From assembly GCA_963821925.1 (NCBI GenBank), contig CAWGFO010000007.1, positions 17,753 to 81,752 on the forward strand: a stretch of DNA of 64,000 bases, in the 5' to 3' direction. The stretch comes from JAOUEA01 sp963821925. GTDB lineage: Bacteria > Actinomycetota > UBA4738 > HRBIN12. Each line of letters begins with the position of its first letter. Within the stretch, counting starts at the first letter, position 1. Positions 25,637 to 35,642 of this stretch are shown here, in pieces. The translations under genes were made by a program, and so were the position numbers. A model generated the notes under the pieces. It made no database searches. It saw only the letters and a program-made list of their open reading frames with translations, and was not told where the DNA came from.

Positions 25637-26838
25637 CGTTCGTACCGCTCCCCGGCGAGGCGGCCGTGATGCCGACCTACGCCCGGTACCCGGTGACGCT
25701 CGTGCGCGGCGAGGGCACCACCACGTGGGACGACCAGGGCCGCGCCTACCTCGACATGACGGGCGGGCTCGGCGCGCTCTCGCTCGGCCACGGTCACCCC
25801 GACTGGGTGGCCGCGGTGACCGAGGCCGCCGGCACGATCGGGCTCGTCTCGAACCTGTACGCGACGCCGCCCCAGGCCGAGCTCGCGGCCCGGCTCGCGT
25901 CGCTGCTGCCGATCCCCGACGCGCGGGTGTTCTTCTGCAACTCCGGCGCCGAGGCGAACGAGGCCGCGATCAAGCTGATCCGCAAGCGCGGGCTGGCGCG
26001 CGGCAGGCCCGCGATCGTCGCGCTGGACGGATCGTTCCACGGGCGCACCGTGGCGGCGCTCGCGGCGACGGGCCAGCCCGCGAAGCGCGCGCCGTTCGAG
26101 CCGTTGGTCGACTGGTTCCGGTTCGTGCCGCCCGGCGACCCCGGGGCGCTGCGGGCGGCGCTCGCGGCCGGCGACGTCGGCGGCGTCCTGCTCGAGCCCG
26201 TGATGGGCGAGGGCGGGGTGCGCCCGCTCGACGACGCGTACCTGCGGCTGGCGCGCGAGCTGTGCGACGAGCACGGCGCGCTCTTCGTGGTGGACGAGGT
26301 GCAGTCGGGGTTCCGGTGCGGGGACTGGCTCGCGATCTCGCATGCCGGCGTGACGCCCGACGCCGCCTGCCTCGCGAAGGCGCTCGGCGGGGGGCTCCCG
26401 ATCGGGGCGTTCGTGGCGCGGGCGGACATCGCGTTCGGCCCCGGGGAGCACGCGACGACGTACGGCGGCGGCCCGGTCCCGTCGTCGGCCGCGCTCGCGG
26501 TGCTCGACGTGATCGAGCGCGACGGCCTGCTGGAACGATCCCTCGAGATCGGCGCGCGCCTCACGGCCGCCGTCGTCACGGCGGTGCCGACGGGCGCGAT
26601 CGCCGAGATCCGCGGCCGCGGGTGCCTGTGGGGCTTCGAGCTCGCGCCGGCGGCCGACGGCACCCCTGCCGACGCGAACGCGGTCGTGCTGCGGATGCTC
26701 GAGGACGGCGTGCTGGCCTCGATCGCCGGCCCGTCGGTCGTGCGGATGTCCCCGCCACTCACGACGACCGATGCCGACGTGGACCGCGCCGCCGAGTCGC
26801 TCGGCGCCGCGCTCGCGACCGCGGGGGTGCCGGCGTGA
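25633..26838 (+). CDS. argD: Acetylornithine aminotransferase
   Basis: The protein is 401 residues and begins with a GTG overlapping the argB stop. ArgD uses PLP and glutamate to convert N-acetylglutamate semialdehyde to N-acetylornithine. The family motifs are FFCNSGAEANEAAIKLIRK, ALDGSFHGRT, VVDEVQSGF (PLP aspartate) and the Schiff-base lysine in CLAKALGGGLPIGA. The position and high similarity to ArgD make the biosynthetic role firm, although such enzymes often also accept succinyl-diaminopimelate in lysine synthesis. Confidence 0.94.
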   Translation: MTFVPLPGEAAVMPTYARYPVTLVRGEGTTTWDDQGRAYLDMTGGLGALSLGHGHPDWVAAVTEAAGTIGLVSNLYATPPQAELAARLASLLPIPDARVFFCNSGAEANEAAIKLIRKRGLARGRPAIVALDGSFHGRTVAALAATGQPAKRAPFEPLVDWFRFVPPGDPGALRAALAAGDVGGVLLEPVMGEGGVRPLDDAYLRLARELCDEHGALFVVDEVQSGFRCGDWLAISHAGVTPDAACLAKALGGGLPIGAFVARADIAFGPGEHATTYGGGPVPSSAALAVLDVIERDGLLERSLEIGARLTAAVVTAVPTGAIAEIRGRGCLWGFELAPAADGTPADANAVVLRMLEDGVLASIAGPSVVRMSPPLTTTDADVDRAAESLGAALATAGVPA

Positions 26839-27311
26839 CCCGCTCGAACGGCGCCACGAAGGCGAAGCGGCAGCAGGCGATCCTCGCGCTCGTCTCGCGG
26901 GAGCGGCTCGGCAGCCAGGAGGAGATCCGCGCGCGGCTCGCCTCGATGGGCATCGCGGCGACCCAGTCCACGATCAGCCGCGACATCGAGGAGCTCGGCC
27001 TCGCGCGGGTGCACGAGCACGACGGGATGCGCTACGTCGTGCCGGGTCAGGGCTCGGCGCCGGCCCCCGTGGCGATGCTCCGCCGCCTGCTCGACGAGTT
27101 CGCCCTGTCGCTGGTGCGCGCGGACCAGGGGCTGATCGTCCGAACCCCGCCCGGCGCGGCCGCGGCCCTCGCCGAGGGCATCGACCGGGTCGGGCTCGCC
27201 GGCGTCGCCGGCACGATCGCCGGCGACAACACGATCCTCATCCTCGGGCGCGAGGGCGTGAAGGCCGCGCAGCTCGAGCGTTCGCTCAACGAGATCATGG
27301 AGGCAAGCTGA
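26835..27311 (+). CDS. argR: Arginine repressor ArgR
   Basis: The protein is 158 residues. The N-terminal winged helix contains TQSTISRDIEELGLARV, which is the ArgR recognition helix. The C-terminal domain, which forms hexamers and binds arginine, contains GTIAGDNTILILGRE with the GDNT motif. It represses the operon when arginine is abundant, and the ARG box at 22449-22462 is its likely target. The GTG start overlaps argD by four bases and the stop overlaps the argG ATG. Placement before argG matches the actinobacterial gene order. Confidence 0.95.
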   Translation: MTRSNGATKAKRQQAILALVSRERLGSQEEIRARLASMGIAATQSTISRDIEELGLARVHEHDGMRYVVPGQGSAPAPVAMLRRLLDEFALSLVRADQGLIVRTPPGAAAALAEGIDRVGLAGVAGTIAGDNTILILGREGVKAAQLERSLNEIMEAS

Positions 27312-28504
27312 TGCAGAAGGCGGTGCTCGCGTACAGCGGCGGGCTCGACACCTCGGTCACGATCCGGTGGCTGATCGAGCAGGGCTACGAGGTGCACGCG
27401 GTGGCGGTCGACGTGGGTCAGCAGGAGGACTTCGCGCAGATCGTCGCGCGCGGCGAGGCGGCCGGCGCCGCGAGCGTGCGGGTCGTCGACGCCGTGGACC
27501 GCTACGCGGCGGAGTTCCTGACGCACGCGATCAAGGCGAACGGGCTCTACGAGGGCAAGTACCCGATGGTGAGCGGGCTCGCGCGCCCGTGCATCGTCGA
27601 GGAGGTCGTGAAGGTGGCGCGCGAGCTGGGCGCCGACACGGTCGCGCACGGCTGCACCGGCAAGGGGAACGACCAGGTGCGGTTCGAGGTCGGGTTCTAC
27701 GTGCTCGCGCCCGACCTGAAGGTCCTCGCGCCGATCCGCGACGCGGGCATCCCGCGGGAGAAGGCGATCGCCCTCGCCGCCGAGTGGGGGATCCCGATCA
27801 ACGCGATCGTGAGCTCGTACTCGATCGACGAGAACCTCTGGGGCCGGACCGCGGAGTGCGGCCCGCTGGAGGATCCCTGGGTCGCACCGCCCGAGGACGC
27901 GTTCGACCGGACGACGCCGCCGGCCGACCGCCCGAGCGAGCCCGCCGAGGTCGCGATCACGTTCGACCGCGGCGTGCCCGTGGCGCTCGACGGCGAGACG
28001 GAGACCCTGCCCGAGATCGTGCGCGCGCTCGACGCGCTCGCCGGCTCGTACGGGTTCGGGCGGGTCGACATGATCGAGAACCGCCGGGTGGGCATCAAGA
28101 GCCGCGAGCTGTACGAGGTGCCGGGCGCGCTCAGCATCATCCGGGCGCACCAGGCCCTCGAGGACCTGACGCTCGAGCGCGAGGTCGCCCACCACAAGCC
28201 GCAGCTCGAACAGCGCTGGGCCGACCTGGTGTACGACGGCCAGTGGTTCAGCCCGCTGCGCCAGGCGATCGACGCGTACGTCGACGCGACGCAGGCGTTC
28301 GTGACCGGCGAGGTGCGGCTGCGCTACGAGCCGGGCTCGTGCACGGTCGTCGGGCGCCGGAGCGAGCATTCCCTGTACGACCTGTCGCTCGCGACGTACG
28401 GGAGCGAGGACGCGTTCGACCAGTCGCACGCCGAGGGGTACGTCCGGCTGTACGGGCTGCCGCTGAAGGTGTGGTCGGCGACGCAGGGGGCGACGGGACG
28501 GTGA
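27311..28504 (+). CDS. argG: Argininosuccinate synthase
   Basis: The protein is 397 residues. ArgG joins citrulline and aspartate with ATP. The PP-loop AYSGGLDTSV starts near residue 7, and the family blocks HGCTGKGNDQVRFE, SIDENLWGR and RRVGIKSRELYE are present. It is complete and in frame. It follows argR with a TGATG overlap, and the argH GTG begins inside its stop. Confidence 0.96.
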   Translation: MQKAVLAYSGGLDTSVTIRWLIEQGYEVHAVAVDVGQQEDFAQIVARGEAAGAASVRVVDAVDRYAAEFLTHAIKANGLYEGKYPMVSGLARPCIVEEVVKVARELGADTVAHGCTGKGNDQVRFEVGFYVLAPDLKVLAPIRDAGIPREKAIALAAEWGIPINAIVSSYSIDENLWGRTAECGPLEDPWVAPPEDAFDRTTPPADRPSEPAEVAITFDRGVPVALDGETETLPEIVRALDALAGSYGFGRVDMIENRRVGIKSRELYEVPGALSIIRAHQALEDLTLEREVAHHKPQLEQRWADLVYDGQWFSPLRQAIDAYVDATQAFVTGEVRLRYEPGSCTVVGRRSEHSLYDLSLATYGSEDAFDQSHAEGYVRLYGLPLKVWSATQGATGR

Positions 28505-29926
28505 CGGACGCGGTCGCGTTCGGGCGGGGGCGACGCCGGCTCGGGCGGGCAGCTCTGGGCCGGCCGGTTCTCGACGCCGCCGGCGCCCGAGGCGCACGCG
28601 CTCGGCCGGTCCCTCTCGTTCGACGCGCGGCTCGCGCAGCACGACGTGGAGGCCGGCGTGGCCCACGTGCGCGCGCTGCAGGACGCGGGGTTGCTGAGCC
28701 CCGCGGAGGCCGGCGCGCTCGAGGAGGCGCTCGCCGACGTCGGGAACGAGATCGGCGAGGGGCGGTTCAGGTTCGACGACGCCGACGAGGACGTGCACTC
28801 GGCGATCGAACGGGCGGTCACCGATCGACTGGGCGACCTCGGGGCGAAGCTGCACGCGGGGCGGTCGCGGAACGACCTCGTGGTGACCGACCTGCGGCTG
28901 TGGCTGCTGGCCGCCGGCCGCCGGATCGACGCGGGGCTCGGGTCGCTGGTCGAGACGCTCGTCGCTCGCGCGCGCGAGCACGAGGCGACCGTGATGCCGG
29001 GAACGACGCACGCACGGTTCGCACAGCCGGTCACGCTCGGCCATCACCTCCTGGCGCACGGCTGGGCGTTCGCGCGCGACCTCGAGCGGTTCGCCGAGTG
29101 GGCGGTGCGGACCTCGACCTCGCCGCTCGGTGCGGGGGCGACGGCCACGTCGACGCTCGGGCTCGACCCCGACCTGACCGCGGCGCGGCTCGGGTTCCAC
29201 CGGGCGTTCCGCAACTCGATCGACGCGGTGAGCGACCGCGACTTCGTCCAGGAGTTCCTGGGCGACGCCGCGATCTGCGCGACCCACCTCTCGCGGCTCG
29301 CGGCCGACCTCGCCCGCTGGACCGACGAGTCGCTCGGATGGGCGGAGCTCGACGAGGCCTATTCCACGGGATCGAGCATGATGCCGCAGAAGCGGAACCC
29401 GGACACGGCCGAGCTCGCGCGCGGGAAGGCGGCCCGTGTGGCCGCGGGGTTCGCCGGCGTCACGGCGCTCCTGCAGGGGCTCCCGCTCGGCTACCACCGC
29501 GATCTGCAGGAGGACAAGGAGCCGGCCTTCGACGCGGCCGACACCCTGGAGCTCGTGCTGCCGGCGCTGACGGGGGCGGTGGCGACCGTGCGGTTCGACG
29601 CGGCGGCGATGCGCGCGGCGTGCGCGTCGGGAGGCCTGTACGCGACGGATCTGGCGGAGGCGCTCGTGCGCGACGGGGTGCCGTTCCGCGAGGCGCACCG
29701 GCGCACGGGGGAGCTGCTGAAGCGGCTCGCCGACGAGGGGCGCAGCCTGGCCGATCTCGACGACGAGGAGTGGACGGCGTTCGGCGTGAAGGACGGGGCG
29801 CGCATGCTCGATCCCGACGCGAGCGTCGCGGCGCGCACGATGCCGGGAGGCCCCACGGTCGAGAGCGTTCGGTCGCAGGCGGACGCGCTCGCCGCGATCC
29901 TCGCCGAGCGCCCGATCAACCCCTGA
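28501..29926 (+). CDS. argH: Argininosuccinate lyase (apparent frameshift near the 5' end)
   Basis: ArgH splits argininosuccinate into arginine and fumarate, the last step. The signature GSSMMPQKRNPD and the substrate loops (SRNDLVVTDLRLWL, TTHARFAQPVTLGHHLL) are intact. No start codon exists in the main frame after the argG stop. Reading from the GTG at 28501 and removing one G from the run of five at 28526-28530 gives MTDAVAFGRGDAGSGGQLWAGRF, the expected N-terminus. Corrected length is about 474 residues. The 3' end overlaps the convergent P-type ATPase by 11 bases. Confidence 0.9.
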
Positions 29927-32663
29927 CGGCGACCGGCGCGCCGGAGCGCCGGCGGGCCATGCGTCGGACGAGCTTCTCGGCCTCGACCGCCCAGAACACC
30001 CCCGTCGAGGCGACCAGCACGATCGCAAGATCCGCGCCCGAGAGCGCCTCGACGTCGAGCAGTCGCTGACTCGGTCCCCAGTAGAGGAGGGCGATCTGGA
30101 CGGCGAGCGTGCCGACCACCGCGCCGAGCAGCGGGGTGTTGCTCCGGAGGCCCAGGGTGAAGAGCGAGTCGTGCTCGGAGCGCACCGCCATCGCATGGCC
30201 CAGCTGCAGCAGCGCGAGACTCGTGAACACCATCGTCTGCCAGGGCCGCCCGGTCGCCTTGCCCCAGATCCCGAGGGCCAGCGGGATCGCGCCCAACAGC
30301 AAGCCGACCGCGAGCACGTGCTGCCAGAGGCCGCGCGCGAAGATCGACTCGGACGGGGGCCGCGGGGGCCGGTGCATCACGTCTCGTTCGGGCGGCTCGA
30401 TGCCCAGCGCCAGTCCCGGCAGACCGTCGGTGACGAGGTTGACCCAGAGCAGTTGCACGGGGATCAGCGGCAGCGGCAGCCCGAGGAACGGACCGAGCGC
30501 CACGACCCAGATCTCCCCAGAGTTCGCGGCGAGCATATATCGCACGAACCGCCGGATGTTGTCGTAGATCCGGCGCCCTTCGCGGATCGCCCCCACGATC
30601 GTCGCGAAGTTGTCGTCGGTGAGCACGATGTCGCCGGCCTCCTTGGCCACCTCGGTGCCGGTGATCCCCATCGCGACGCCCACGTCGGCCCGGCGCAGCG
30701 CCGGGGCGTCGTTCACCCCGTCACCCGTCATGGCCACGACGTCCCCGTGGGCCCGCCACGCCTCGACGATGTCGAGCTTGCGCTCGGGCGGGGTTCGGGC
30801 GTAGATCGCCACGTCGGCGACGGAACCCTCGTGCGCGGCGGCGGTCAGGTCCCCCCAATCCCCTTCCCAGACGAGACCGCCCCGGTCGGCGATGCCGGCG
30901 CGCTCGGCGATCGTGCGTGCGGTCGCCGGGTGGTCGCCGGTGATCATGACCGGCACGATGCCCGCCGTACGGCATTCGTGCACGGCCGCCTCGACCTCGG
31001 GCCGCAGCGGGTCGGCCATGGCCACCAGTCCGAAGAACGTGAGCCCCCGCTCGAGGTCGCCGGCCGGCGGGGTCTCTCGCTGCCTCCCGGCGAGGCCGAG
31101 GACCCGGTAGCCCTCGGCCGCATAGGTGTCGGCCCGGTCCAGGATCCGGCGTCGATCCTCCTCGGTCAGGGGGCGGAGCCGTTCGCCGTCGGATGCCGCG
31201 TCGACGGAACGGGCCACCACGGCTTCTGGGCCGCCCTTCGTGGCGATCACGATGTGACCGTCCGCGGCCTCGTGCACCGTGGTCATCAGCTTGCGCTCCG
31301 CGTCGAAGGGAACCTCGCCGGTACGGCGGAACCCGTCGCGGCTCGGATCGACGCCCGCCTTGGTGGCGAGCGCGATCAGGGCGGCCTCCGTCGGATCTCC
31401 GGCGGCGTCCCACGGGTGGCCAGGCTCCCCCGGCGGCACGAGCGCCGCGTCGTTGCACAGCGCGCCCGCGTCGAGCAGCTGGCGGAGCGCGACTCGGTCG
31501 GTGACGCCGATCGGCGCGCCGTCGACCGACAGCACACCGGTCGGCTCGTAGCCGTCGCCGGTCACCTCGATCTCGCCGTCGGGCAGGGTCCACACGCGCT
31601 CGACCTGCATCCGCCCCTGGGTCAGCGTGCCCGTCTTGTCGGTGCACACCACGGTCACCGATCCGAGCGTCTCCACGGCGGGGAGCTTGCGGACCAGCGC
31701 GTGGCGCCGTGCGAGCCGCTGGGCGCCGAGCGCGAGCGAGACCGTGACGACCGCGGGGAGCGCCTCGGGGATCGCGGCCACGGCGAGGCTGACCGCGGTC
31801 AGGAACATCGTGGTGACGTCCTCGCCGCGGATCACGCCGGTCACGAAGACGAGCGCGCAGACGACGAGGGCCGCCGCCGCGAGCCGCTGACCGAGCACCG
31901 CGAGGCGTCGCTGCAGGGGGGTCTGCGGCGACTGATGCGCCTGGAGCAGCTCCGCGATCTCGCCCAGTGCCGTCCGCATGCCGGTGGCCGTGACCACGGC
32001 GAGTCCGCGACCGTGCACCACCGAGGTGCCCTTGAACACCATGTTGTGGCGCTCGGCCACGAGCGCGCCGGACCCAGCGGGGAGCGCCGCCACGGTCTTG
32101 TCCACGGGCAGGGATTCCCCGGTCAGCGGCGCCTCGTTCACGCGGAGGCCGGGCGCCTCCACCAGCCGGGCGTCGGCCGCGACGACGTCGCCGGCGTCGA
32201 GCAGCAGCAGATCGCCCCGCACCACCTCGTCGGCCGGGAGGAGGGCGACCTCGCCGGCTCGTGTGAGCCGTGCCACGGGCGAGGTCATCCGCCGCAGGGC
32301 GGACATCGCCTCTTCGGCCCGGTGCTCCTGCACATAGCCGATCACGGCGTTCGCGATCACGATGGCGACGATCACGATCATGTCCTGGACGTCTCCGACC
32401 ACGGCCGTGATCACGGCCGCGATCAGGAGCACCACGATCATCGTGTTCGCGAACTGGCCGAGGAACATCCGCCACCGGGGCGTGGGCGGCCGCTCCTCCA
32501 ACTCGTTCGGACCGTCGGTCAGGCGTCGACGCTCGGCCTCCTGCGCGGTGAGCCCGGCCTCGAGGTCGACGTCCAGCCGCTGCGCCACGGCCTCGGACGA
32601 CAACGTCCACCAGAGCGGGGGAGCCTCCTCCGACGGGGCGGCGACGCGCCCATCCGTGGCCAT
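29916..32663 (-). CDS. P2-type cation-transporting ATPase (calcium-pump-like)
   Basis: The protein is 915 residues. It has an N-terminal cation-ATPase domain, the actuator motif LTGESLPVDK, the phosphorylated aspartate in CTDKTGTLTQGRM, the hinge motif TGDGVNDAPALRRADVGVAMG, and about ten membrane helices. Helix M4 reads AAIPEALPAVV, close to the PEGLP of calcium pumps, so export of Ca2+ (or Na+/Mn2+) is likely. ATG 32663 has AGGAG upstream. It lies 10 bases after an ABC exporter permease and may share its mRNA. Confidence 0.9.
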   Translation of the reverse strand: MATDGRVAAPSEEAPPLWWTLSSEAVAQRLDVDLEAGLTAQEAERRRLTDGPNELEERPPTPRWRMFLGQFANTMIVVLLIAAVITAVVGDVQDMIVIVAIVIANAVIGYVQEHRAEEAMSALRRMTSPVARLTRAGEVALLPADEVVRGDLLLLDAGDVVAADARLVEAPGLRVNEAPLTGESLPVDKTVAALPAGSGALVAERHNMVFKGTSVVHGRGLAVVTATGMRTALGEIAELLQAHQSPQTPLQRRLAVLGQRLAAAALVVCALVFVTGVIRGEDVTTMFLTAVSLAVAAIPEALPAVVTVSLALGAQRLARRHALVRKLPAVETLGSVTVVCTDKTGTLTQGRMQVERVWTLPDGEIEVTGDGYEPTGVLSVDGAPIGVTDRVALRQLLDAGALCNDAALVPPGEPGHPWDAAGDPTEAALIALATKAGVDPSRDGFRRTGEVPFDAERKLMTTVHEAADGHIVIATKGGPEAVVARSVDAASDGERLRPLTEEDRRRILDRADTYAAEGYRVLGLAGRQRETPPAGDLERGLTFFGLVAMADPLRPEVEAAVHECRTAGIVPVMITGDHPATARTIAERAGIADRGGLVWEGDWGDLTAAAHEGSVADVAIYARTPPERKLDIVEAWRAHGDVVAMTGDGVNDAPALRRADVGVAMGITGTEVAKEAGDIVLTDDNFATIVGAIREGRRIYDNIRRFVRYMLAANSGEIWVVALGPFLGLPLPLIPVQLLWVNLVTDGLPGLALGIEPPERDVMHRPPRPPSESIFARGLWQHVLAVGLLLGAIPLALGIWGKATGRPWQTMVFTSLALLQLGHAMAVRSEHDSLFTLGLRSNTPLLGAVVGTLAVQIALLYWGPSQRLLDVEALSGADLAIVLVASTGVFWAVEAEKLVRRMARRRSGAPVAVRG

Positions 32664-32673
32664 CTGGAGGCTC

Positions 32674-33789
32674 CTAGGCCCGCTGACCGCGCAGCACCCA
32701 CACGCCGAGCGCCACCATCGCCAACGCGAAGGCCACGAGCGCCGCGAGATCCCAGGCGACGTCCGCGAACCCACCGCCCGCGATCATCACCTCGCGGAGC
32801 GCGCTCACCGCGTGCGTCACGGGGAACAGCGCGGACAACCACTGCAGCGGCGGCCAGAGCGTGACGGTCGGCCAGAACAGCCCGCCAAGGAAGATCTGCG
32901 GCAGCAGTACGAGCGGGATGAACTGGATCACCTGCAGCTCGTTCCGCGCGAAGAACGACAGCGTGATCCCCAGGTTCACGCAGCCGATCACGAGGATCGC
33001 GATCACCAGTAGGACGAGCCAGAGCGCGCCCTCGATCCGCGCGTGCAGCACCAGCGTCGAGTACGCGAGCACCAGGAGCGCCTGGATCGCGGCGAACCCG
33101 AGGAACCCGAGCAGGTAGCCGCTCAGGATCTCCGCGCGCGTGATCGGCGAGGCCAGCAACCGCTCGAGCGTTCCCGACGACCGCTCCCGCAGGAACGCCA
33201 CGCTCGTGAGCATGAACGTGAAGAGGAACGCGAACACCGTGATCAGTGCCGGCGCCGAGTACGTGATCGTGGCCGGCCGCTCGCCGTCGGGCACGTCCAC
33301 GCGGTCGACCGACACGTTGGCGATCTCGCCGGGCTCGAGCGGCGACCCGCGAGCGGCCGCGAGCGCGTACGTCGCCGCTCGCACGATCGGCTCCTCGATC
33401 CGCGGGTCGGTGCCCGCCACGATCACCCGGGTCATCGCGATCGGGTTCCCCTGTTCGATCACCGGGTACTCGACGATCCCCTCGAGGTCGCCGGCTTCGA
33501 TCTTCGCGATGCCCTCGTCGCAGGTGGTCACCTCGACCACCTCGATCCCGGGCTGCGCCGCCAGCGCGTCGCGGAAGGTCGCGGTGTCGCTCACGATCGC
33601 GCCGCAGGTCTCGTTCGACTCGCCGTTGGCCACCGCCACGCGCAGCGGCTCGCGATCGTCCGAGAGCATGTAGCCGATCAGCGCCATCACCACGAGCGGC
33701 ACGGTGACGAGCAGCGCGAGCGTCCGCGGGTCGCGCCGGAACCCGCGCACGATCCTCGCGGCGAGCGCACCCACGCGCGTCCGCCTCAC
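32674..33789 (-). CDS. ABC-2 type exporter permease
   Basis: The protein is 371 residues with the ABC-2 layout: one N-terminal helix (TLALLVTVPLVVMALIGYML), a periplasm-facing domain of about 150 residues, and five or six C-terminal helices including the RERSSGTLERLLASPITRAEILSGYLLGF block, the classic ABC-2 motif. The GTG start overlaps the stop of the ATPase gene, so the two form one exporter. The cargo may be a drug, lipid or polysaccharide. Two cysteines in the outer domain (ETCGA, TTCDE) may pair. Confidence 0.88.
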   Translation of the reverse strand: MRRTRVGALAARIVRGFRRDPRTLALLVTVPLVVMALIGYMLSDDREPLRVAVANGESNETCGAIVSDTATFRDALAAQPGIEVVEVTTCDEGIAKIEAGDLEGIVEYPVIEQGNPIAMTRVIVAGTDPRIEEPIVRAATYALAAARGSPLEPGEIANVSVDRVDVPDGERPATITYSAPALITVFAFLFTFMLTSVAFLRERSSGTLERLLASPITRAEILSGYLLGFLGFAAIQALLVLAYSTLVLHARIEGALWLVLLVIAILVIGCVNLGITLSFFARNELQVIQFIPLVLLPQIFLGGLFWPTVTLWPPLQWLSALFPVTHAVSALREVMIAGGGFADVAWDLAALVAFALAMVALGVWVLRGQRA

Positions 33790-34520
33790 GACGGTTCCGC
33801 CTTGCCGTCGCGGAACGCGAGGAACGCGTCCTCGATCGAGCCCTCGCCGGGCGCGCTGACCTCGTCGGGTGTGCCCACCGTGAGCACCTCGCCGGCGTTC
33901 ACGAAGGCGACCCGATCGCACCGGGTGGCCTCCTCCATCACGTGGGTCGTGACGAGGATCGTGATGCCGGCGTCGCGGAGCGTCGCGAAGCGCTCCCACA
34001 GGCTCCGTCGGAGCACCGGGTCGATGCCGACCGTCGGCTCGTCGAGCAGCAGCAGCGTGGGCTCGTGCACCATCGCGCACGACAGGTTCGCGAGCTGTCG
34101 CTGCCCGCCCGACAGCGTGCGCACCGGCCGGTCCTCATCGCCCTCGAGGTGCACGAGCGCCACCAGCTCGGCGATGCGCTCGGCCACGCGGGCCCGGGTC
34201 AGCCCGTACACGCGGCCGAAGAAGCCGAGGTTCTCGCGCAACGACAGGTCCTCGTAGAGCGCGGCCGCCTGCGTCATGTAGCCGACGTCGGCGGCGGTCG
34301 CGCGGCCCGGACGCCGGCCGAGGACCTCGACGTCGCCGTCGTCGGGCGCGAGCAGCCCCGCGACGACACGGATGAACGTGGTCTTGCCCGCGCCGTTCGG
34401 ACCGACGAGCCCGAGGATCTCGCCCGTCCGCACCTCCAGGTCGAAGCCGTCGAGCGCAAGGACGTCCCCGAAGCTGCGCGCGAGCCCGCTCGACCGGATC
34501 GCGAGGTCCGTGGCGATCAC
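33786..34520 (-). CDS. ABC exporter ATPase subunit
   Basis: The protein is 244 residues. Walker A is GPNGAGKTT, the Q-loop is in VGYMTQAAALYEDLSLREN, the signature is LSGGQRQ, Walker B is LLLLDEPTVGIDP, and the switch histidine is in VTTHVMEEATRCD. It powers the permease encoded next, as in DrrA-like exporters. The start is a GTG with AGGAG directly adjacent, a poor spacing, so the true start may differ slightly. Upstream lies the SDR gene with 80 bases between. Confidence 0.92.
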   Translation of the reverse strand: MIATDLAIRSSGLARSFGDVLALDGFDLEVRTGEILGLVGPNGAGKTTFIRVVAGLLAPDDGDVEVLGRRPGRATAADVGYMTQAAALYEDLSLRENLGFFGRVYGLTRARVAERIAELVALVHLEGDEDRPVRTLSGGQRQLANLSCAMVHEPTLLLLDEPTVGIDPVLRRSLWERFATLRDAGITILVTTHVMEEATRCDRVAFVNAGEVLTVGTPDEVSAPGEGSIEDAFLAFRDGKAEPS

Positions 34521-34603
34521 CTCCTGCTCGCCATGCTGTCACCGCGCGCTGCCGGCCGCGAGGCCGAACGGCCCGGAGCGCGGGGGCGCACCGCCATCCG
34601 GGT

Positions 34604-35572
34604 TCACGCCGAGGTCAGACGCTCCACGAGCTCCCACAGGCGGGCGCGCTCCTCGGCCGAGGTGCGCGTGCTCGGCACCTTGTCGGTCGAGCGCGGGTGT
34701 CGGTCGAGCCAGAGCTTGCCGGTCGAGCGGCCGGGCTCGTCGGCGGCCGCGAGCCACACGATCGTGTCGGCGCCCTCGCCACGATCGCGCAGCAGCGGTC
34801 CGATCAGCTTCGAGAAGGTCGGCAGGCTGTCGTGGATCCCGGGCGTGTCGGCCCAGCCCGGGTGCATCGCGTGCACGGCGACGCCGTCGTCGCGCAGGCG
34901 CTTCGCCCACTCCTCGGTGAGCACGACCTGCGCGCGCTTCGCCTTCGCGTAGGCCACGGAGCCCTTGTAGCCATCGGGGCCGAGCTCCAGCGTGTCGACC
35001 TCGAGCCGCTGCGTGTACATCCCCCCCGAGGTCACCCAGATCACGCGCGAGCCCGCGGTGAGGAGCGGTCGCAGCTCGCGCGTCAGCAGGTGCGGCGCGA
35101 GGACCATCGTCGCGAAGGTGACCTCGTGGCCCTGCGGCGTCTCGCGGTACTCGGTGAGGAGCGCGCCCGCGTTGTGGACGAGCACGTCGAGCCGCGGTTC
35201 CCGCGCGAGGATCTCGGCCGCGACGCGCCGCGTGGCCTCGAGGTCGCCGAGGTCCGCGAGGTACACCCCCACGTCGTCGTTCCCGGTCTCGGCGACGATC
35301 GCCGCTCGGGCGGCCTCCGCCTTGTCCCCCGAGCGCCCCAGCAGCCGGAGGCTCGCACCCATGCGTGCGAGCGTGGTGGCGGCCTCGAGGCCGAGCCCGG
35401 AGGTCGCCCCGGTCACGAGCACGACGGTGCCGTCGAGCCGCCGCGCGGTGAGGTCCTCCCAGTCGAACAGCCGTCGCCGGGCCTCGTACCCGACCTTCGT
35501 GAAGCTGCCGATCACCGAGAGCTCGAGGAGGCCGTCGGCGAGCTGGCGCGGATCGGGCAGGCTGGTCGTCAT
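34604..35572 (-). CDS. Short-chain dehydrogenase (retinol dehydrogenase-like)
   Basis: The protein is 322 residues, longer than a classical SDR because of a 50-residue N-terminal extension. The TGATSGLG motif is near residue 55, NAG occurs in VHNAGAL, and the active site is the Ser of WVTSGG and YAKAK (YxxxK). The layout resembles the DHRS-12/WW-oxidoreductase-like group. The start at 35572 has GGAGG 3 bases upstream. The substrate is unknown. Confidence 0.85.
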   Translation of the reverse strand: MTTSLPDPRQLADGLLELSVIGSFTKVGYEARRRLFDWEDLTARRLDGTVVLVTGATSGLGLEAATTLARMGASLRLLGRSGDKAEAARAAIVAETGNDDVGVYLADLGDLEATRRVAAEILAREPRLDVLVHNAGALLTEYRETPQGHEVTFATMVLAPHLLTRELRPLLTAGSRVIWVTSGGMYTQRLEVDTLELGPDGYKGSVAYAKAKRAQVVLTEEWAKRLRDDGVAVHAMHPGWADTPGIHDSLPTFSKLIGPLLRDRGEGADTIVWLAAADEPGRSTGKLWLDRHPRSTDKVPSTRTSAEERARLWELVERLTSA

Positions 35573-35607
35573 GCCTCCACGGAACCACAGGGAGCTCGGA
35601 ACGACGA

Positions 35608-35638
35608 ACGGCCCGCCGCGCGGAGCGCGGCGGGCCGT
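35608..35638 (-). terminator. Strong hairpin terminator after the cold-shock gene
   Basis: A perfect 14-bp stem (ACGGCCCGCCGCGC with its complement) closes a 3-base GGA loop. It starts 5 bases beyond the csp stop codon. The following TCGTCGTT on the minus strand is only weakly T-rich, but the stem is very stable. Confidence 0.65.
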
Positions 35639-35642
35639 CACG

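Noticed and set aside
27047..30196. Very long open frame antisense to argR, argG and argH
   Set aside because: It lacks recognisable domains and mirrors the codon pattern of real genes on the other strand, a common artefact at this GC content.
32519..34257. Large plus-strand open frames opposite the ABC exporter and P-type ATPase genes
   Set aside because: Arg/Pro/His-rich translations without motifs; the minus-strand genes carry complete ABC and P-type signatures.
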